A DNA stretch of 26,750 bases from CAZMRQ01 sp964568795. GTDB taxonomy: Bacteria; Pseudomonadota; Gammaproteobacteria; Comchoanobacterales; Comchoanobacteraceae. Position numbers and translations under genes: made by a program. The stretch spans positions 1-26,750 of the forward strand of contig CAZMRQ010000017.1 in assembly GCA_964568795.1 (NCBI GenBank). The letters run 5' to 3'. The notes beneath the pieces are model-generated. The model saw nothing but the letters and a program-made list of their open reading frames with translations, was not told the DNA's origin and ran no database searches. Positions 23,909-26,750 of this stretch are shown one piece after another (within the stretch, counting starts at the first letter, position 1; every line of letters starts with the position of its first letter).

Positions 23909-26593
23909 TTATGGTTGTCTTGCCTCTATCCTGATAGAAGTCCCGCCGCGGCCCTCAAAACGATTTTCAAGTTGTATACCTTTCGTTGTTACGCCCTTTA
24001 GCCTGTGCATCAAATTTTTAAAGCTCTCGGGCTCAATTTTTTTACCCCATTTTAGATCAGGATCTTCTATGATTTGCATTTTTAGTATTTTTTTCGCGTT
24101 CGTATGTTCCTCTTTGGTAATCCTGTTGCGTTTTTCTGCTATTTCTAATGCTCTGTGTAGAGTATCTAAAGTTGGGTCTCTAGCAATGAATTCCTTTTTA
24201 TGATTCACAAAAAAATTGGTAAAACCAGTTGTTATTTTATGAATCCTGTCTGGGTTATCGATTCTTGCTGCGTGTCGTTGTCTTTTGGCTACTTCTTTAA
24301 CTACTCTTTTTTCAAGTGTTTGCCATAATTTGCTCTCTGTATCTTCCATTTTCTCTGGTGTTATGCCCTTAAATTGCTCGGGGTAGCTCTTTTTTAATGA
24401 CTTAAGAAAAAGTTTCCGTTCCTCGGGTTGTTCCTTTTTTTGTCTTTCAAAAACTGCTTTTACGAATTTTTTTGTAATTGTAAGATTTGACTTTCCTTTA
24501 AGTTGATTTAGTGCCAAGGAAAATCTTTCTAGATTGGAAAAGAATTTGGCGTCAGCATCACTAATGTCCTCATCACTATGACTAATTATTTCTTTTATTC
24601 TTAACTTTGCGATATTCTCTAGCTTTTCTTGTATTTTTTTAATATCCGTGCTACGTTCTTCTTCTGATTTCGTTGCACTCGGGGTGTGTAGGGCTTCTAA
24701 GTCTGTTTCCAGGCCTTCTACTTCTTTATCTATTGTTATGGTGATTATATCTTCTCCAAGTGTATGCCAGGCTTGCTCACTTATGCCCTTCACCGCTGCA
24801 TTTAATCTGTCAGCTATCTTAGCATTCAGTTGAAGTTTTAAGTCCTCAAAGGATACATCGTCTGTTGGTGTATAGTTAAGTTTTTTGGCTATTTTTTTTG
24901 CCTGCTTAATAGTTTTAGCTTCTGTAACTTGTGTATGTAAAGCCGACAACTTATCTATGTCGTGGTTTATTGTTGCTTTCCATTTCGTAAACGGATCTAC
25001 ATCTTCCCACGAATTTAATTTTTTTTGGATATTTGTTACCCTAGTAGTAAAATCACTAGAGCCAATAGTAGTACTCTTCAACTCTTCAATTGCTATCAAA
25101 CCTGAAATTCTTTCTGGTGAGATAGAAGGAAATACGCTATTTAGGCTATTAAGGAATGCAATTGAATTTTTCGCTATACTTCCACTTAACAGATGCATTA
25201 CTTTATTTACAAATTTGGGCATATTTTTGTTTGATGCACCAATTTCTTCAATAGCATAATGAAAATGAAGTGCTTTCAGTAAGGTACGGGGCAGATCCGG
25301 AATTTCGTCCTTTCGGGAGAGTGATTTAACTTGCTGTATTACCTTGTCAAACTGCTTACGAACCATTGGCAATACAGTATTGTCACATCTCAATTTTAGT
25401 TTATCTAGGTGCAACCTTACCGTTGGTGGAAGGCCATCTCCCGTGTAGTTCGAGAAGAATTCAATTAGTGGGTCGTCAAAACCACTTATGTTATTATCGC
25501 TATAGATTTGATCAACCGTTAAGTTATTGATACGCATGCCGGTACTATCAGTCAATTTCATTTCATTCAATTTATCAACCAATTTGCGTACTTGATCTCC
25601 ATCTTCCATAAAACATGGAGCAGATTTAAGGTATAACTCGGCCTTGTCGCCAGCTTTCACCCTTAATTTAATAAAGGTTGCCACTTTATTAACTTTTTCA
25701 TCATCATCTTTCAGTTGAGCCAAAAGACTGGGGAAATCAGTAGATTTCATTTTAGTAGAAATACCTATGTTCTTATCAAGACATATCTCCATTACCCGGT
25801 TTGCCCAATCTACATCGATAGTATTTGTATCTTCACATAGACTTCTCAGCTCTGTGCGAAGCTTTTTCACTTCGGGTGTTGTATCTTCGCTCTCAGCATT
25901 GTCTAGTTCATCTAGTTTTTTAGTACATCTTTCTACCAATGAAATCAGAGTTGATCCATATCCATGAATGTCTAATACGGGGATGATTGATGCCAAAACT
26001 CCACTCATATTTAATGATCGAATAGTAAGCGCTTTGGATATGACAAAAGTTGCGGCAGCTGTAATTTCAGTCTTCGTCGTTGTTCCACTCTCCAATCCTG
26101 TGTATGTTGCATTACAGTCCTTTTTAAAACACTCTGCAAAGCCTTCCCCCTTTAGATAATAGTCGATTATATTATCAGAAGTTTTGTCTGCCATAAGGTT
26201 GATAAAATTAGTCTTTTTATCTTCAGGACATTTTCTATACATATGCTGCAAAGCAACAACAGCTGTAGTTTGTTTCGCCTCTTCTGAACTCCTCATTTCG
26301 CCGATTGTCATTACTGCTTTCTGATTTTTTTCACATTGTCGTTTTATCTGCATATAGACCGGGCTTATAGCATCAGCAAGATCTTGAGATAGTATGTCCG
26401 TAGGCTCCCCGTCACCCTTACGAAACGTTTTCACCATGCTATTGCCTCCTTCGAGTGGCCTGGCTCCGCCTTTGCTTTCGAAACAAGGTATAGCGTATTT
26501 ATCTGGAATGTCTGCAACAACATTCTGAATTAGATCTTTTGTCCATTTCCCGTTGCCCTCCGGAAATTGTGCTTGTGGTTCAGTCATAGGCAT
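23909..26593 (-). CDS. Unrecognised 894-residue helical protein with internal duplication
   Basis: I do not recognise the family. The protein is soluble, almost entirely helical by composition, rich in Lys, Glu, Asp and Leu, and has no signal peptide or membrane segment; the only more hydrophobic stretch is at about 178-220. Two parts of the C-terminal half look duplicated: a KFV...FL-SL...SPE unit at about 460-495 recurs at about 709-750, and a DKLSALH unit at about 547-553 recurs as DPTLDTLH at about 806-813, giving a repeat of about 250-260 residues. The C-terminus is Gly/Arg-rich. GAAGGGG, eight bases before the ATG at 26593, is a good ribosome binding site. A second ATG two codons in is also possible. 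Downstream on the same strand is a decayed paralogue. Composition and context fit a secreted effector, by inference only. Confidence 0.78.
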   Translation of the reverse strand: MPMTEPQAQFPEGNGKWTKDLIQNVVADIPDKYAIPCFESKGGARPLEGGNSMVKTFRKGDGEPTDILSQDLADAISPVYMQIKRQCEKNQKAVMTIGEMRSSEEAKQTTAVVALQHMYRKCPEDKKTNFINLMADKTSDNIIDYYLKGEGFAECFKKDCNATYTGLESGTTTKTEITAAATFVISKALTIRSLNMSGVLASIIPVLDIHGYGSTLISLVERCTKKLDELDNAESEDTTPEVKKLRTELRSLCEDTNTIDVDWANRVMEICLDKNIGISTKMKSTDFPSLLAQLKDDDEKVNKVATFIKLRVKAGDKAELYLKSAPCFMEDGDQVRKLVDKLNEMKLTDSTGMRINNLTVDQIYSDNNISGFDDPLIEFFSNYTGDGLPPTVRLHLDKLKLRCDNTVLPMVRKQFDKVIQQVKSLSRKDEIPDLPRTLLKALHFHYAIEEIGASNKNMPKFVNKVMHLLSGSIAKNSIAFLNSLNSVFPSISPERISGLIAIEELKSTTIGSSDFTTRVTNIQKKLNSWEDVDPFTKWKATINHDIDKLSALHTQVTEAKTIKQAKKIAKKLNYTPTDDVSFEDLKLQLNAKIADRLNAAVKGISEQAWHTLGEDIITITIDKEVEGLETDLEALHTPSATKSEEERSTDIKKIQEKLENIAKLRIKEIISHSDEDISDADAKFFSNLERFSLALNQLKGKSNLTITKKFVKAVFERQKKEQPEERKLFLKSLKKSYPEQFKGITPEKMEDTESKLWQTLEKRVVKEVAKRQRHAARIDNPDRIHKITTGFTNFFVNHKKEFIARDPTLDTLHRALEIAEKRNRITKEEHTNAKKILKMQIIEDPDLKWGKKIEPESFKNLMHRLKGVTTKGIQLENRFEGRGGTSIRIEARQP

Positions 26594-26750
26594 AACTCTA
26601 ACCCCTTCTGTAATGAGTATGTTTATTATAAGTCATCATGCATGTCGGGAACCGGCTATTTTGTTTTTTTTATGTAATTCATGGCATTACGCATGCTGTA
26701 GTTTTTCATGCGCTTTATTGTTTTGCTATACACGCTTGTGTGTGGCGGTT
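26594..26750 (-). promoter_or_regulatory. Upstream region of the 894-residue protein gene
   Basis: A perfect TATAAT on the minus strand (26630-26625) sits about 30 bases before the start codon and would place the transcript start near 26618. No convincing -35 is seen at 16-18 bp spacing, so an activator may be needed or the match may be chance. The rest of the stretch to the window edge shows no reading frame I would call. Confidence 0.35.

Noticed and set aside
24885..25259. 124-codon plus-strand hydrophobic frame
   Set aside because: It is antisense to the 894-residue protein gene; the hydrophobic look comes from reversing Lys/Glu/Asn codons.
1..26750. CRISPR array, tRNA, rRNA or insertion sequence
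   Set aside because: I looked through the gaps and saw no regularly spaced repeats, no tRNA T-loop pattern, no rRNA and no transposase.

Overview
The window looks like part of the chromosome of an AT-rich, host-associated gammaproteobacterium. The evidence is a DnaA, DnaN, RecF, Cca and RsmD set of gammaproteobacterial type next to several very large proteins of no recognised family, one of which combines a von Willebrand factor A (VWA) domain with ankyrin-like repeats. That mix is typical of intracellular symbionts or pathogens (Legionella- or Coxiella-like lineages). The lineage is my inference; the sequence holds no rRNA to settle it.

Region 1 (1-7.9 kb, all minus strand) is a housekeeping and envelope block: psd, a GadC-like amino acid permease, an NAD(P)-dependent epimerase, a YadG/YadH-type ABC exporter, a MidA-type methyltransferase and a 3'-truncated mrcA (PBP1A). 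Genes overlap or lie within about 60 bp of each other, so one long transcript from a promoter just upstream of psd is plausible. Region 2 (8.0-12.7 kb, plus strand) is cca followed by dnaA-dnaN-recF. Transcription diverges at the psd/cca gap, and two near-consensus DnaA boxes lie between cca and dnaA, so the replication origin may be close.

Region 3 (12.7-17.9 kb, minus strand) is accessory: a 1268-residue VWA/ankyrin protein and a downstream small protein with a membrane hairpin, flanked by gaps that hold coding-like but broken reading frames. Region 4 (17.9-20.3 kb, plus strand) has an AEC-family transporter and overlapping rsmD-rsmG genes. Region 5 (20.3-26.75 kb) is accessory again: a 644-residue protein with four membrane segments, an 894-residue soluble helical protein with an internal duplication of about 250 residues, and downstream of it a decayed paralogue with a frameshift and two in-frame stops.

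The best candidates for undescribed biology are the VWA/ankyrin gene with its small membrane partner, and the repeat-bearing 894-residue family with its dead copy. Both resemble secreted effectors by composition and context, but no secretion apparatus is present in the window. I saw no tRNA, rRNA, CRISPR array, insertion sequence or complete transposase.
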